Counted from the first letter of the stretch, positions 1-8,551 are shown. The stretch: DNA of 54,383 nt from CALMEH01 sp964548225 (GCA_964548225.1 CAZJQP010000025.1:1-54383); one strand, 5' to 3'. Notes: a model not told the origin generated them from the sequence alone. Numbers and translations: made by a program.

Positions 1-646
1 GATGCGCGTCCGTCCCGATAAAGACGTTGGGATGTTTCCAAGCCATCGAAATCATCTCCTCCGTCCACGGATGTCCGATGTGGATGCCGATAATTTTCAG
101 TTCGGGAAAATCTATCGCCACTCTGTCCAAAGTTATCGGTTGGGCGACGGTTTGCAAAAACCATTGCGCCGAATGTCCGACTTGAATCTGCACAGGAATT
201 TTAAGTTCCGCGCATTTGGCGTAAAATGGGTAATACATTCTGTCATCCGGCGGCGCACCGAACCAATGCGGATAAATATGCGCCCCGACAAATCCGAATT
301 CTTTCACGGCGCGGTCAAGTTTATCAATCCAAGTCATTATTTTACTGGGGTTTATCCCGATAATTCCTTTGAATCTGTCAGGATGCGCGGCGCAAACTTC
401 GGCAATTTTTTCAAACGGCTTTTCAAAGAAAATATTCGACCCGACAGGTGCGCCCGTCGTTGCGACGAGCAAGCCTTTATCAATCCCGCCTTCGTCCATT
501 AAAGCTAATTCTTCTTCAACGGTTACGCCTTTTTTCGTCATCTCCAGAATCCCGACCAAATCCCAAAATTGGTCTAATTCCGGCGGATAACATTCGGTAA
601 TTTCTTTCGTCCAAAGATTGACGACTATATCTATTGCTCTTGTCAT
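1..646 (-). CDS. Amidohydrolase-2 family protein, 3' end cut by window edge
   Basis: The frame opens with ATG at 646-644 and runs off position 1, giving about 215 residues. Segments such as GAHIYPHWFG, YPFYAKCAEL, IGIHIGHPWTEEM and WKHPNVFIGTDAH match the metal-dependent TIM-barrel hydrolases of the amidohydrolase-2 family, which act on carboxylated or cyclic substrates and include decarboxylases. The usual N-terminal metal-binding HxH is absent: that stretch reads AIDIVVNLWT. Later His residues (HIYPHW, HIGHPW, DAH) are kept, so this looks like the subfamily with a modified metal site. It points away from the transposase and may belong to the catabolic set downstream. The substrate is unknown. 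Family call fairly sure, activity unsure. Confidence 0.8.
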   Translation of the reverse strand, partial: MTRAIDIVVNLWTKEITECYPPELDQFWDLVGILEMTKKGVTVEEELALMDEGGIDKGLLVATTGAPVGSNIFFEKPFEKIAEVCAAHPDRFKGIIGINPSKIMTWIDKLDRAVKEFGFVGAHIYPHWFGAPPDDRMYYPFYAKCAELKIPVQIQVGHSAQWFLQTVAQPITLDRVAIDFPELKIIGIHIGHPWTEEMISMAWKHPNVFIGTDAH

Positions 647-670
647 TTAATAAAAATAATTCCTTAAAAA

Positions 671-776
671 GCGTTGGAACGCGATTAGAAAATAGCCAGT
701 TGTGAAGGGCGTTTTTTGCCCGAAACATCTGGAACGAAACGAAAACCATTCTAGCTCTGAAAGAGCGACAGAAAAA
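671..776. repeat. Left inverted copy of REP-like triple hairpin
   Basis: Contains palindromes GCGTTGGAACGC (671-682), GGGC-N7-GCCC (707-721) and GCTCTGAAAGAGC (754-766). It is separated from the transposase stop by about 15 bp. Blocks TAGCCAGTTGTGAAGG and CCCGAAACATCTGGA recur in inverted form in the right copy. Confidence 0.8.
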
Positions 777-790
777 TTCGGAATCAAAAT

Positions 791-1234
791 TCACCACAAA
801 TATTTTTCATCAAATTCAATTCCGCTCGCTTCCAATAACTCTAAATATTCATCTTCAAAGGTTTTAACTTTGTGATGTTCGGCTTGATTTACAATATATT
901 TTTTCACGCCGTTAATTGCATTTGGACTAACTGAAAACGCTCCGTAACCGACTTGCCATTGAAATTCTTTAGTCAATTCTTTGTGAATCCAACCCGAAGA
1001 ATCCGCTTTTAATTCACGCAAAAAATAATCAAGCCGATGTTTTGATTTCAAACTTACAAGCAAATGAACGTGGTCGTAAATTCCGCCAATCGCCAATGGC
1101 ACAGCTTCCAACCCCTTCACAGTTCCGCCCAAATATGCGTGCAATCTGTCTTGCCAATCAAGTTTTATCTGTGGCAAACGGTCTTTGGTCGAAAAAACGA
1201 GATGAACATTTAGGCAAACATGGCTTGACGGCAT
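791..1234 (-). CDS. IS200/REP-associated Y1 (HUH) transposase
   Basis: 147 residues, full length for the family. It has the HUH motif as HVHLLVSL near residue 57 and the nucleophilic Tyr in the later helix KKYIVNQAEHHK. The enzyme cuts and joins single-stranded DNA at hairpin ends through a 5'-phosphotyrosine bond. The N-terminus MPSSHVCLNVHLVFSTKDR is typical, and the start ATG at 1234 is the natural one. No TnpB or accessory gene is present. It sits between inverted hairpin repeats, supporting a REP-mobilising or REP-maintaining role rather than a classical insertion sequence. It appears intact. Confidence 0.92.
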   Translation of the reverse strand: MPSSHVCLNVHLVFSTKDRLPQIKLDWQDRLHAYLGGTVKGLEAVPLAIGGIYDHVHLLVSLKSKHRLDYFLRELKADSSGWIHKELTKEFQWQVGYGAFSVSPNAINGVKKYIVNQAEHHKVKTFEDEYLELLEASGIEFDEKYLW

Positions 1235-1237
1235 ACA

Positions 1238-1342
1238 TTTTCTGTCGCTCTTTCAGAGCTTAATTTTGTGTTTCGTGTTTTCCAGATGTTTCGGACGAAG
1301 CGTCCTTCACAACTGGCTACTTTCTCGTTGTCGCTCCGCGAC
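1238..1342. repeat. Right inverted copy of REP-like triple hairpin
   Basis: Palindromes GCTCT-TTC-AGAGC (1247-1259), GGACG-AAG-CGTCC (1293-1305) and GTCGC-TCC-GCGAC (1330-1342). It is the inverted counterpart of 671-776. The first hairpin is identical between copies, while the other two have different arms with pairing preserved. Confidence 0.8.
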
Positions 1343-1366
1343 TTATGGCAACTTTAACGACCTTTG

Positions 1367-1792
1367 TCATTTTTTATTCCAAATCTCGTTCCATTCTTCT
1401 TCAGAAACAAATCTTCTATCTGCAGTTAGTATGCAACCAAGAATTTTCTTTGATTCAGTTCCTTCAAAAACTGTATAACTCCAAACATTGTCTATTCTTA
1501 AACGCCAAAAACTAACTCTGTCATCAGGAAATTTGGCTAAATTCTCACAAAAAGCTAATGTATCTTTCACTAATCTTTCTGAATGAATACCTTTCTCTCT
1601 TTGTGCCAAACCATTTGCACGATGTTGATAAATTTCCAAAAGACTTTGAGAAAAAACTTCATTCTTTAACTTATCTTCTAAAATTAATTTTCCACTTTTC
1701 AGACCTTCAATTATTTTTTCACGATAATTGAATAATGAATTTTCAACTAAATTTAGGAAATATTTAAGTTGTTCATCTCTTTCATTCATCAT
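1367..1792 (-). CDS. Hypothetical protein, 141 aa
   Basis: Soluble, charged, mostly helical protein (MMNERDEQLKYFLNLVEN...) with a C-terminal part that could be mixed alpha/beta (VWSYTVFEGTESKKILGCIL). No signal peptide, membrane segment or recognised motif. It ends 25 bp beyond the right REP hairpin, so its 3' flank may have been shaped by the element. Coding is supported by an uninterrupted frame with proteobacterial-like composition and low-complexity-free sequence. The function is not recognised. Confidence 0.6.
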   Translation of the reverse strand: MMNERDEQLKYFLNLVENSLFNYREKIIEGLKSGKLILEDKLKNEVFSQSLLEIYQHRANGLAQREKGIHSERLVKDTLAFCENLAKFPDDRVSFWRLRIDNVWSYTVFEGTESKKILGCILTADRRFVSEEEWNEIWNKK

Positions 1793-1824
1793 TCGTGTTT
1801 ATTGGTGGCTCATTATTTTTAACT

Positions 1825-2187
1825 TCAACATTTCGTTCCAACCGCAAAAACATCCGACTCTTCGGGATTTTTCGGATTGTAACAAACTACAACGGTTGAA
1901 CCTGTGGCAAAACTGCTAATTACATTGCCGTCTTTTTCGGAATATCCCGTGTAATTTTTGCCGTCAACGGTGTAGGTGTAATCAATTTCGGTTTCAATTT
2001 CGACTTTGGTTGTTTTCTTCGTCTTGTTTGAACTCGTTTTCTTTTTGCTCGTTTTTACATCTCGGTCAATCACGGAATTTGTTACTTGTCCCGAAGTTTC
2101 GGCGGTCAGATTTGAACTGCAACCGATTGAAAAGATTGCAAATACAGCGACAACCGAAATTATTTTTATTTGGGGGATTTTTCTCAT
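1825..2187 (-). CDS. Small lipoprotein, DUF3592-like
   Basis: 120 residues. The N-terminus MRKIPQIKIISVVAVFAIFSIGC has a lipobox (FSIGC), so the protein is probably lipid-anchored at Cys23. A Lys/Thr-rich linker (TSKKKTSSNKTKKTTKVE) follows, then a small beta domain YTYTVDGKNYTGYS...VVVCYNPKNPEES. This domain resembles the DUF3592 type, where a short beta barrel ends in a Y(D/N)P motif. It lies 6 bp downstream of the acyl-CoA ligase stop and could be co-transcribed. The role is unknown. Confidence 0.7.
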   Translation of the reverse strand: MRKIPQIKIISVVAVFAIFSIGCSSNLTAETSGQVTNSVIDRDVKTSKKKTSSNKTKKTTKVEIETEIDYTYTVDGKNYTGYSEKDGNVISSFATGSTVVVCYNPKNPEESDVFAVGTKC

Positions 2188-2193
2188 AAATTT

Positions 2194-3747
2194 TTAACCG
2201 AATCTTTCTCGCAAATCCTTTTTCAAAATTTTACCTGTCAAATTTCGCGGTAATTTATCAATAAATTCAACCGTTTTCGGCTTTTTGAATCCGGCTAATT
2301 TGCCTTCGCAGAAATTGATAATGTCTGCAACTGTAACATTTGCACCGTCTTTCAAAACTACGATTGCTTTGACTTCTTCGCCCCATTTTTCCGATGGAAC
2401 ACCAATTACCGCGACCTCAAAAATGTCGGGATGTTCCTGCAAAATTCGCTCGACTTCGGACGGATAGACGTTCAATGCGCCGGACACAATCATATCGTTT
2501 TTGCGGTCAACCAGATACAAATACCCGTCCGCATCCATCCGCGCCATATCGCCGGTGCGAAGCCAACCGTCACGCAAAGTCTTACTTGTCGCCACGTCAT
2601 TTTGCCAATATCCGACCATATTTGCTTCGGTGCGAATGGCGATTTCGCCGACTTCGCCTGCGGGCAAAAAGTTCCAATTTTCATCAACGATTTGCACATC
2701 AACATTTGTTTGCGGTCTGCCACACGATTGCAAAAGATATTTCTTTTCGGGCATTTCCAGTGCCAGACGATGCTCAGTTGGCTCTAAAACTGTTCCCGCG
2801 CAACCTGTTTCGGTCGTAGCAAAAGTTTGTCGAAAACCGCATTTTGGAAACCGTTGCATAGCCTCTCGCAAAACATTTTCGGGAATCGGTGAACCGCCGT
2901 AAAGCAGGACTTCAAGCGAACTTAAATCATATTTTTTTGAAACATCGGAAGCCAACAACATCTGAATCGTCGTCGGCACAAGATTTGTAAAAGTAATCTT
3001 GTCGCGTTCAATCGTTTTGCAAGCCGTTTCGACATCATAATTTATCAGCGAAATCTGCGAACCGACATAAACCGCACAATAAATTCCCGCAATCCCCGCC
3101 GCCGAATACAACGGCGAAGGCAACATTACCCGATGCGTTTGCCGACTCGCAATCGCGTGAACGTGAACCAACATTCCAACCAAAAGCGAATAATGCGAAT
3201 AAACTGCACCTTTCGGAAAACCTGTCGTGCCGGATGTGTAAAGCAACATTGCAGGGGCATTTGGTTCAATTGGTCTTTCTAAAACAGGTTCGTCTTCATT
3301 ACCTTGTTGAACTAAATGTTCATAAAATTCCGATAACAAACCTTCGTCCGAATTATTATTTTCAAAATTGATTACTAATTCACCAATTCTAATTGCATTT
3401 TCGTAAGTTGAATTATCACAAATTACAGCTTTTGCTCCAGAATTTTCAACAATATAATTTGCTTCACTTACAGTTAAACGGTAATTGATTGTTACAGAAA
3501 CAATTCCGGCTTTTGCCATTCCAAACAATGCTTCGACCCACTGATGAGAATTTTTGGCGTAAATGGCAACTCTATCGCCTTGTTTAATCCCAAGTTTTTT
3601 CAAAGAACTTACAAAAGCATTTGCTCTCGAATTGACTTTTTCCCACGTCAGACGCTTTTCGCCGAAAATCAGCCCGATGTCGTGAGGGTAATTTCTCGCG
3701 TTTCGTGCTAAAAGGTCGCCTGCCGATGTTAAACCACCAAAAATCAT
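2194..3747 (-). CDS. Acyl-CoA synthetase (AMP-forming)
   Basis: 517 residues, standard length for the ANL superfamily. It should adenylate a carboxylic acid and transfer the acyl group to CoA. Visible motifs are the P-loop TSGTTGFPKG (residues 171-180), the A5-like FATTETG, the A7 DGWLRTGD, RKNDMIVSGALNVYPSEVE, and the C-terminal catalytic Lys in NLTGKILKKDLRE. The sequence most resembles medium/long-chain or aromatic acyl-CoA ligases, but the acyl pocket cannot be read for substrate. A 7-bp tandem repeat lies immediately upstream and no Shine-Dalgarno is evident. It may supply acyl-CoA to the neighbouring pathway. Confidence 0.9.
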   Translation of the reverse strand: MIFGGLTSAGDLLARNARNYPHDIGLIFGEKRLTWEKVNSRANAFVSSLKKLGIKQGDRVAIYAKNSHQWVEALFGMAKAGIVSVTINYRLTVSEANYIVENSGAKAVICDNSTYENAIRIGELVINFENNNSDEGLLSEFYEHLVQQGNEDEPVLERPIEPNAPAMLLYTSGTTGFPKGAVYSHYSLLVGMLVHVHAIASRQTHRVMLPSPLYSAAGIAGIYCAVYVGSQISLINYDVETACKTIERDKITFTNLVPTTIQMLLASDVSKKYDLSSLEVLLYGGSPIPENVLREAMQRFPKCGFRQTFATTETGCAGTVLEPTEHRLALEMPEKKYLLQSCGRPQTNVDVQIVDENWNFLPAGEVGEIAIRTEANMVGYWQNDVATSKTLRDGWLRTGDMARMDADGYLYLVDRKNDMIVSGALNVYPSEVERILQEHPDIFEVAVIGVPSEKWGEEVKAIVVLKDGANVTVADIINFCEGKLAGFKKPKTVEFIDKLPRNLTGKILKKDLRERFG

Positions 3748-3750
3748 TAC

Positions 3751-3783
<33 letters not shown>

Positions 3784-3806
3784 ATATTCCTACCCATTTT
3801 GCATTC

Positions 3807-4484
3807 TTAGTTTTTAATTTTTCGTTTTCTAAAAATATGCCCAATCGTTCCCGGCGGCGGTCCCCATTTGTGGTTGCCTTCGTCATCGAAACCTTGGTCG
3901 AGATTCGTCAACTCGGTCGGCGTAAGTTCCGTGTTTGAAACTGTATGCGTCGCACCACGCAGAGTTGATTTACAACTTTTATTCGCGCCTGCCGAACCTT
4001 TGAAAAGATTTTTATTGACACGCTCAAACGTCATATTACAACCTTGTTCGAGTGTCAGGTTTTCGAGCGTGATATTCTTCAAAAGTGCAGGATTTTTATA
4101 AGCATTAACAAGCTGTTCTTGATTTTTAATGCGGTGAATTTCGATGATAATTTTATTGTCCGCACCGCGTTTCACAAAATAAACTCTCTGCCGATAAGGT
4201 TTTGTGCGCGATTCGGCGGCTTGGTTTTCGACATACAGCGCAAGTGCGTTGTTCAATCCGACGATTTCAACAGGCTGAACGTGCAAAATTGCGCGGATAT
4301 GCCGATATTTCGTGTCCGCTTCTTCATCCGCATCAACTTGCTCGAAAGTATCAAAGCTACCTGTCATCCATTTTGCAAGCGTCCGTATTTCCTTATCCTC
4401 AAACTTGTTTTGCTGGGCAAAAGCCACCATTGGAAAAATGGTTAGAACGCAAACTAATATCGGAAAAACGAATTTTTTTGACAT
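3807..4484 (-). CDS. Secreted CpcT/CpeT-like (DUF1001) protein
   Basis: 225 residues with a Sec signal peptide (ILVCVLTIFPMVAFAQQ, cut near 24). The body has features of the CpeT/CpcT fold: LAKWMTGSFDTFEQ, RHIRAILHVQPV, YRQRVYFVKR, NAYKNPALL, EQGCNMTFERVNKNLFKGS. In cyanobacteria this family attaches bilins to phycobiliproteins. Here there are no phycobiliproteins, and the protein is exported, so a lyase role is unlikely; lipocalin-like binding is a guess. A paralogue lies at 23227-24192. It is transcribed divergently from hyuA. Confidence 0.8.
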   Translation of the reverse strand: MSKKFVFPILVCVLTIFPMVAFAQQNKFEDKEIRTLAKWMTGSFDTFEQVDADEEADTKYRHIRAILHVQPVEIVGLNNALALYVENQAAESRTKPYRQRVYFVKRGADNKIIIEIHRIKNQEQLVNAYKNPALLKNITLENLTLEQGCNMTFERVNKNLFKGSAGANKSCKSTLRGATHTVSNTELTPTELTNLDQGFDDEGNHKWGPPPGTIGHIFRKRKIKN

Positions 4485-4607
4485 AATCTAAACAAATAGG
4501 ACAATTTACGAAAATACTAGCATAAAAATTTGATATAAGTCTAGGACAAATCTTTACTTTATTCTTTGACAAATCTTGCTTTCTGTCAAATAATAAATGA
4601 AAAATAT

Positions 4608-4632
4608 ATTTGTTATAAGAACATAACTAATT
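4608..4632. promoter_or_regulatory. Palindromic operator upstream of hyuA
   Basis: Half-sites GTTAT (4612-4616) and ATAAC (4623-4627) with a 6-bp spacer, embedded in A/T-rich flanks, 28 bp upstream of the hyuA ATG. One of six similar sites in the window, and weaker in its outer arms than the site at 33295. Confidence 0.6.
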
Positions 4633-4655
4633 TAACTAATCATAAAGGAAAAAAT

Positions 4656-6704
4656 ATGAGCTATCGTCTTGGAGTTGATGTCGGCGGAACATTTACCGAC
4701 CTTTTGCTTTTCAACGAAGAAACCGGCGCAATGACGCTCGAAAAAACACCTTCGACTCCGGCTGATCAATCAATCGGAATCTTGAACGGCATTCATAAAA
4801 TCGTGGATGCGGCAGGGCTTTCGCCGCAGGATTTGGATTTGATTTTGCATGGGACAACCGTTGCGACCAACGCCGTTTTAGAGGAAAAAGGCGCACTCGT
4901 CGGATTAATCACAACGAAAGGTTTTGAGCAAATCCTGCACGTTGCACGTTCGCAAACGCCCGGACCGCTTGCGGGCTGGATTATTATGCAAAAACCTGAT
5001 CCGCTCGCACCGCTTTATTTAACAAAAGGCGTTTCGTGTCGAATGAGTGCAAAAGGCGCAGAAATGTCGCCCGTTGACGAAGCGGAAGTTCGTGCGTTTG
5101 TCAAAGAACTACACGATGCAGGCATCGAAGCATTGACTATTTCGTTGATAAATTCATTTGCCGGCGGCGAACACGAACGTCAAATCCGTGACATCGCCGT
5201 TGAAATGTATCCTGATTTGCCGGTAACGATTTCGACCGAAATTTTACCGGAATTCCGCGAATACGAACGATGTTTGACGACCGTGATGAATTCTTACGTC
5301 CGCCCGAAAATGGCAAATTATCTCAAGGGAATTCAAGAGAAATTAGCCGAAGCAAATCTCAATCCAACCGTGAATATAGTTCGTTCGGACGGTGGCGTAA
5401 TGAGTATTGAAGCGGCGAAACAATCACCGGTAAATACTTTGCTTTCAGGTCCGTCGGGTGGCGCGGTCGCAGCGGCTTACGTTGGCGAACTCGCCGGATT
5501 CGACAAGGTTTTAGGCTTCGATATGGGCGGAACTTCGACCGACGTTTGTGTTACAATGGGCGGAGAACCGAATCTGGTCAGAGAAACTCGCGTCGGCTAT
5601 TATCCGGTTAAAGCGTCGTCGGTTGACGTGCGAACAGTTGGCGCAGGCGGCGGTTCAATCGCGCACGTTCCGATGACCGGCGCATTGCGAGTCGGACCGC
5701 AAAGTGCAGGTGCAGATCCGGGACCGGCGGCGTATAAAAAAGGTGGCGAAGAACCGACCGTAACCGATGCCAACGTAGTTTTAGGACATCTTCCGCCAAG
5801 ACTTCTCGGCGGTGAAATGTCGCTCGATGTCGAAGCCTCGCGCAACGCCGTCAAGAAAATTGCCGATGCTCTCGGACTTTCAATCGAACAAGCCGCGCAG
5901 GGAATTATTGATATTGTCAACGAAAATATGTTCGGCGCATTGCGTTTGGTTTCTGTCCAACGCGGGCTTGACCCGAGAGATTTCGCGCTTGTCGCATTCG
6001 GCGGCGCAGGACCACTTCACGGAAATTATTTATCTAAATTAAGTGGCGCATTTCCGTGCATTTCGCCACCGACTCCGGGCGTTCTTTCGGCTCTCGGATT
6101 TTTGCATTCCGACATCAAAAACGAATTTTCGCAAACGATGATTCGTGAATTAGACAAAATTGATTTAAACGAATTCGGCGAAATTTTCGCCAAACTCGGT
6201 GGCGAAGCCCAAAAATGGCTCGACGGCGAAAATATTGCTGAATCCCGCCAAAAATTAGTTTATCAAGTTGACGTGCGCTATTACCGGCAAGGTTTTGAAT
6301 TCCCGATTTCGGTAAAACCGGATCAACTTTCAACCGAAGAAGGGAAGCAAAATTTCATCGCCGATTTTAAGGAAATTCACGAAAAAAATTACGGGTTTAA
6401 CATTGATTCGGCAATCGAAATCGTCAATTTGCGTTGTATCGGGATTGGACAAGTTCGCAAAGTCGAACTGCCAAAATTTGAAAAAGGTGACGAAAATGCG
6501 GCTTCGGCAATCGTCGAAATGTATCAGGCTTGGTTTGACGGAAAGCAAATGGACACAAACATTTACGACCGCGATAAACTTCGTCCAGGACATAAAATTT
6601 CAGGTCCGGCAATCGTTACGCAAAAAGATTCGACAACCGTTATCTTGCCCGAACATCACGGCAAAGTTGACGAATATTTGAACATTTTGATTTACCCGAA
6701 TTAA
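4656..6704 (+). CDS. hyuA: Hydantoinase/oxoprolinase family subunit A (HyuA-like)
   Basis: 682 residues from ATG 4656, chosen because AAAGGA precedes it and the family begins MSYRLGVDVGGTFTD; a longer open frame to 4566 has no such support. Family motifs are the ASKHA phosphate loop GVDVGGTFTDLLL, LHGTTVATNAVLE, SGPSGGAVAAAYVG and GFDMGGTSTDVC. With HyuB it forms ATP-dependent enzymes that open cyclic amides (N-methylhydantoin, 5-oxoproline, caprolactam) or carboxylate ketones. The substrate is undetermined. HyuB is encoded 15 kb away on the other strand with the same operator, so the two are probably co-regulated. An inverted repeat and a nitrilase-like gene follow. Confidence 0.92.
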   Translation: MSYRLGVDVGGTFTDLLLFNEETGAMTLEKTPSTPADQSIGILNGIHKIVDAAGLSPQDLDLILHGTTVATNAVLEEKGALVGLITTKGFEQILHVARSQTPGPLAGWIIMQKPDPLAPLYLTKGVSCRMSAKGAEMSPVDEAEVRAFVKELHDAGIEALTISLINSFAGGEHERQIRDIAVEMYPDLPVTISTEILPEFREYERCLTTVMNSYVRPKMANYLKGIQEKLAEANLNPTVNIVRSDGGVMSIEAAKQSPVNTLLSGPSGGAVAAAYVGELAGFDKVLGFDMGGTSTDVCVTMGGEPNLVRETRVGYYPVKASSVDVRTVGAGGGSIAHVPMTGALRVGPQSAGADPGPAAYKKGGEEPTVTDANVVLGHLPPRLLGGEMSLDVEASRNAVKKIADALGLSIEQAAQGIIDIVNENMFGALRLVSVQRGLDPRDFALVAFGGAGPLHGNYLSKLSGAFPCISPPTPGVLSALGFLHSDIKNEFSQTMIRELDKIDLNEFGEIFAKLGGEAQKWLDGENIAESRQKLVYQVDVRYYRQGFEFPISVKPDQLSTEEGKQNFIADFKEIHEKNYGFNIDSAIEIVNLRCIGIGQVRKVELPKFEKGDENAASAIVEMYQAWFDGKQMDTNIYDRDKLRPGHKISGPAIVTQKDSTTVILPEHHGKVDEYLNILIYPN

Positions 6705-6709
6705 TTTTA

Positions 6710-6776
6710 GCCACAGAGAACACAGAGTTCACAGAGATTTTGAAAACGACTCTGTGAACTCTGTGTTCTCTGTGGC
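6710..6776. repeat. 27-bp perfect inverted repeat (CACAGAG words)
   Basis: Arms 6710-6736 and 6750-6776 are exact reverse complements around a 13-bp spacer, built from repeated CACAGAG/CTCTGTG words. It fills the whole gap between hyuA and the nitrilase-like gene. It could fold as a strong RNA hairpin and attenuate or terminate, but there is no clear U-tract. Confidence 0.9.
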
Positions 6777-6787
6777 AAAATCTTTTT

Positions 6788-7810
6788 ATGGAAAATTATC
6801 GCGCTATTGCTTTACAAGTCAAAACTTACGCCGTCAACCGTGCCAAAACGAAAGAGGAAGCCGACGCGATTATCAAACAAACAATCGCACGGCTCGAACG
6901 GCAAATCTTCGGAAGCATTGCGTTTGTCGGTTTTGATACAAAATTGATTGTTCTGCCCGAATATTTTTTGACCGGCTTTCCGATGGGCGAATCAATCGAA
7001 GAATGGCGCGAAAAAGCGTGTCTGGAAATCGGCGGCGAAATTTATGAACTTCTTGGAAAAATCGCGCAAGACCGAAAGATTTTTCTCTCCGGCAACGCTT
7101 ACGAACTCGACAAAAACTTTCCCGAACTTTATTTTCAAACTTCATTTATTATCGCACCAAACGGCGAAGTCGTGCTTCGTTATCGCAGATTAAATTCGAT
7201 GTTTGCCCCAACGCCGCACGATGTTTGGGAAAAATATTTGGACATTTACGGACTCGAAGGCGTTTTTCCCGTTGCGAAAACCGAAATCGGAAATCTCGCT
7301 TGTATTGCGTCAGAAGAAATTCTTTACCCCGAAATCGCCCGATGTCTGGCAATGCGCGGCGCAGAAGTTTTTTGTCATTCATCGTCGGAAGTTTTCGGAA
7401 TGCAAAACACGCCGAAAAACGTCGCCAAGCTCGCCCGTGCTTACGAAAATATGGCTTACGTCGTTTCATCAAATTCGGGCGGACTTGCCGACATTCCGAT
7501 TCCCGAAAATTCGACCGACGGCGGCTCGAAAATTGTTGATTATAAAGGCTTGATTATCGCCGAAACCGCGCAAGGCGAATCAATCAATGCCTTTGCCGAG
7601 ATAGATTTAGCGGCACTTCGACGAAATCGAAAACGTGCAGGAATGGCAAATATTCTGTCGCGCCAACGCTTTGAACTTTACGCCGAATCTTACGCGAAAC
7701 ATTCGTTTTATCCGCCGAATACGCTTTTGGAAAAAAAGGCGGAACGAGCGCATTTTGTCGAAACGCAAAAATCGGTGATTGAGAAATTGGAGACAGACGG
7801 AATTATTTAA
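6788..7810 (+). CDS. Nitrilase-superfamily (carbon-nitrogen hydrolase) protein with altered triad
   Basis: 340 residues with the nitrilase fold: catalytic Glu in VLPEYFLTGFP (E58), a YRR segment near 132-134, and EEILYPEIARCLAMRGAEVF around 176-195. The family uses Glu-Lys-Cys to hydrolyse C-N bonds. By motif spacing against amidase-type members, the Lys position is Arg134 and the Cys position is Ser175 (SEEILYPE where CDDxNYPE is usual); Cys172 lies three residues earlier. Either this is a pseudo-enzyme or the subfamily uses another nucleophile. It follows hyuA and overlaps the convergent next gene by 8 bp. No signal peptide or Shine-Dalgarno. Confidence 0.85.
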   Translation: MENYRAIALQVKTYAVNRAKTKEEADAIIKQTIARLERQIFGSIAFVGFDTKLIVLPEYFLTGFPMGESIEEWREKACLEIGGEIYELLGKIAQDRKIFLSGNAYELDKNFPELYFQTSFIIAPNGEVVLRYRRLNSMFAPTPHDVWEKYLDIYGLEGVFPVAKTEIGNLACIASEEILYPEIARCLAMRGAEVFCHSSSEVFGMQNTPKNVAKLARAYENMAYVVSSNSGGLADIPIPENSTDGGSKIVDYKGLIIAETAQGESINAFAEIDLAALRRNRKRAGMANILSRQRFELYAESYAKHSFYPPNTLLEKKAERAHFVETQKSVIEKLETDGII

Positions 7811-8537
7811 CTGCAAAAATCTCATCGGGGATTGCCTCGTTCACCTTATAATTCGTCCAAAAAACTTCGGTCGTTTTCACGCCATTGTTGTAGATTCGCA
7901 ATGAACGCGGCTGAATAAAATTCGCACCTTTTACTTTTACGAAATCGTCGTAATATCTCTGCTGAAAGCTGATTGAAGTTTGAAACGCGGCGTAGCGAAT
8001 GTAGAAAGATTTTTTGTCCACTCCGAAAATTGTTTCCGACTTTTTCGCGTCAATGATTTTGAAAAAATACGCCGAATGACCGTCAATTTTATCATCGGGC
8101 AGACGGACGAGTTGAAACTGCGGATTTTCGACGAAACGGAAAATCGAAAAGCCGAAATTGTTGTTTAATTTTAGAGTTTCTTCATTCGCTTTGGCGGCAT
8201 CGCTCAAGGTTTGTATTTGATTTTTGCCATCGAAACTTAAACGAAAAAAGACTTTATCGCCTTCCATCGCATCAAATCGTATCTTGCCGTTTGCCGTGTG
8301 CGCCGAATCGTTTTCGTCGGGAAAAATGCGCCACATTTTGTATTCGGTCATTCGGTAAATCTGTCCGCTCCAATACAAAACACCTGTTCCCGATAATTGC
8401 AAAGTTTTCGGTCTGCGCCAAGTTTCGCCACCCGAAGCCGCAATGGTTTTCTTCGCAATTTCGAGCGGCGTTAATTCTTGCGCCGAAACCGACAAAATCG
8501 AAGCAATGAAAATTAATGTAAAAATAAATTTCTTCAT
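7803..8537 (-). CDS. Secreted LolA/LppX-fold-like outer-membrane-sorting-type protein
   Basis: 244 residues with signal peptide MKKFIFTLIFIASILSVSAQ. The body begins TPLEIAKKTIAASGGETWRRPKTLQL and continues with many short beta strands (WSGQIYRMTEYKMW, FFRLSFDG, FIQPRSLRIY). This resembles periplasmic proteins of the LolA/LppX half-barrel type, often annotated outer-membrane-lipoprotein-sorting-like. No Cys lipobox is present, so it is probably periplasmic. The 3' end overlaps that of the nitrilase-like gene. Role unproven. Confidence 0.65.
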   Translation of the reverse strand: MKKFIFTLIFIASILSVSAQELTPLEIAKKTIAASGGETWRRPKTLQLSGTGVLYWSGQIYRMTEYKMWRIFPDENDSAHTANGKIRFDAMEGDKVFFRLSFDGKNQIQTLSDAAKANEETLKLNNNFGFSIFRFVENPQFQLVRLPDDKIDGHSAYFFKIIDAKKSETIFGVDKKSFYIRYAAFQTSISFQQRYYDDFVKVKGANFIQPRSLRIYNNGVKTTEVFWTNYKVNEAIPDEIFAVK

Positions 8538-8551
8538 AACCGACCAAAAAT

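Larger units (their letters stand above)
671..1342. mobile_element. REP-like unit with IS200/Y1 transposase (REPtron-like)
   Basis: A transposase gene is bracketed by two inverted copies of a roughly 100-bp sequence carrying three small palindromes each. Left hairpins lie at 671-682, 707-721 and 754-766; right hairpins at 1247-1259, 1293-1305 and 1330-1342. The innermost 20+ bp, including GCTCTGAAAGAGC, are identical in inverted orientation. Outer hairpins differ in sequence but keep base pairing (GGGC..GCCC on the left, GGACG..CGTCC on the right). This is the layout of REP-associated tyrosine transposase loci. No target-site duplication was identified. Confidence 0.75.

Noticed and set aside
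516..797. 93-residue minus-strand open frame over the left REP copy
   Set aside because: It spans repeat hairpins and the 5' end of the partial amidohydrolase in another frame; no family resemblance.
4566..4655. N-terminal extension of HyuA
   Set aside because: The 30 extra residues cover the operator and have no similarity to the family; the Shine-Dalgarno supports 4656.
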